Of a stretch of 5,016 bases of DNA, positions 4,981 to 5,016 are shown one piece after another (position 1 is the first letter of the stretch; every line of letters begins with the position of its first letter). Source of the DNA: an uncultured Bacilli bacterium. GTDB lineage: Bacteria; Bacillota_I; Bacilli_A; RF39; UBA660. Under the pieces are notes generated by a model. The model made no database searches and was not told the origin of the DNA. It worked only from the letters and a program-made list of their open reading frames with translations. A program made the position numbers and the translations under genes. The stretch is from contig CANQFI010000108.1 in the NCBI GenBank assembly GCA_947598455.1, forward strand, positions 1-5,016, read 5' to 3'.

Positions 4981-5016
4981 ATGAATACATTTATGGAAAA
5001 GAAAGAAACTGTTGAA
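4981..5016 (+). CDS. rplM: 50S ribosomal protein L13, first 12 codons only
   Basis: The frame opens with MNTFMEKKETVE and runs off the right edge. This matches the short N-terminal stretch before the ERKW block of Bacillota L13 in length and character. L13 is an early-assembly protein of the large ribosomal subunit. Support comes from the position after truA, the strong promoter, the structured leader and a good ribosome binding site (GAAAGGA). rpsI is expected next, outside the window. The protein sequence alone would be too short to identify. Confidence 0.85.
   Translation, partial: MNTFMEKKETVE

Noticed and set aside
1..5016. CRISPR arrays, insertion sequences, tRNA or rRNA genes
   Set aside because: No regularly spaced direct repeats, transposase-like frames, terminal inverted repeats of useful length, or tRNA cloverleaf sequences were seen on either strand.

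Overview
The window is about three-quarters A+T by eye. It has one coding strand, tight gene packing and standard genetic code use: Trp is TGG, and all six visible stop codons are TAG or TAA. The order ecfA1-ecfA2-ecfT-truA-rplM is the classic Bacillota (Firmicutes) arrangement. With the very low G+C, this suggests an uncultured or host-associated low-GC Bacilli/Erysipelotrichia-like or Mollicutes-related lineage. The taxon is inferred, not proven.

Layout, all on the + strand. (1) Bases 1-846 hold the 3' part of a membrane protein gene: three hydrophobic segments, then an extracytoplasmic-type domain ending in a coiled coil. A GC-containing terminator hairpin overlaps its stop codon, and a second, A/T-rich hairpin follows. 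(2) Bases 987-1511 hold nrdG, the radical-SAM activase of anaerobic ribonucleotide reductase, as a single-gene unit with its own extended -10 promoter and no nrdD beside it. (3) Bases 1512-1744 are noncoding, with two terminator-like hairpins, a 17-base palindrome and a probable promoter. (4) Bases 1745-4806 form one translationally coupled operon: ecfA1, ecfA2, ecfT (energy-coupling module of ECF vitamin/metal transporters) and truA (tRNA pseudouridine synthase), overlapping by 10, 11 and 1 bases. (5) Bases 4807-5016 hold a terminator, a near-consensus sigma-A promoter (TTGACT-17-TATAAT), an untranslated leader that is probably the L13 autoregulatory leader, and the first 12 codons of rplM.

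The most notable observation is that the ECF module is recognisable by synteny and by collinear motif positions, yet nearly all of its catalytic motifs are altered. EcfA2 has no Walker A glycine-lysine, no Q-loop Gln, no H-switch His, LSYTE in place of LSGGQ, and an E-D in place of Walker B D-E. EcfA1 keeps the Walker A Lys but has lost the Q-loop Gln, the LSGGQ signature and the H-switch His, and has D for the catalytic Glu. EcfT has lost the Arg-Gly character of both coupling motifs. All three reading frames are nevertheless intact, with ribosome binding sites and tight overlaps. This points either to a repurposed, non-canonical (pseudo-ATPase) module or to slow decay in an operon held open by truA. 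The remaining genes look ordinary.
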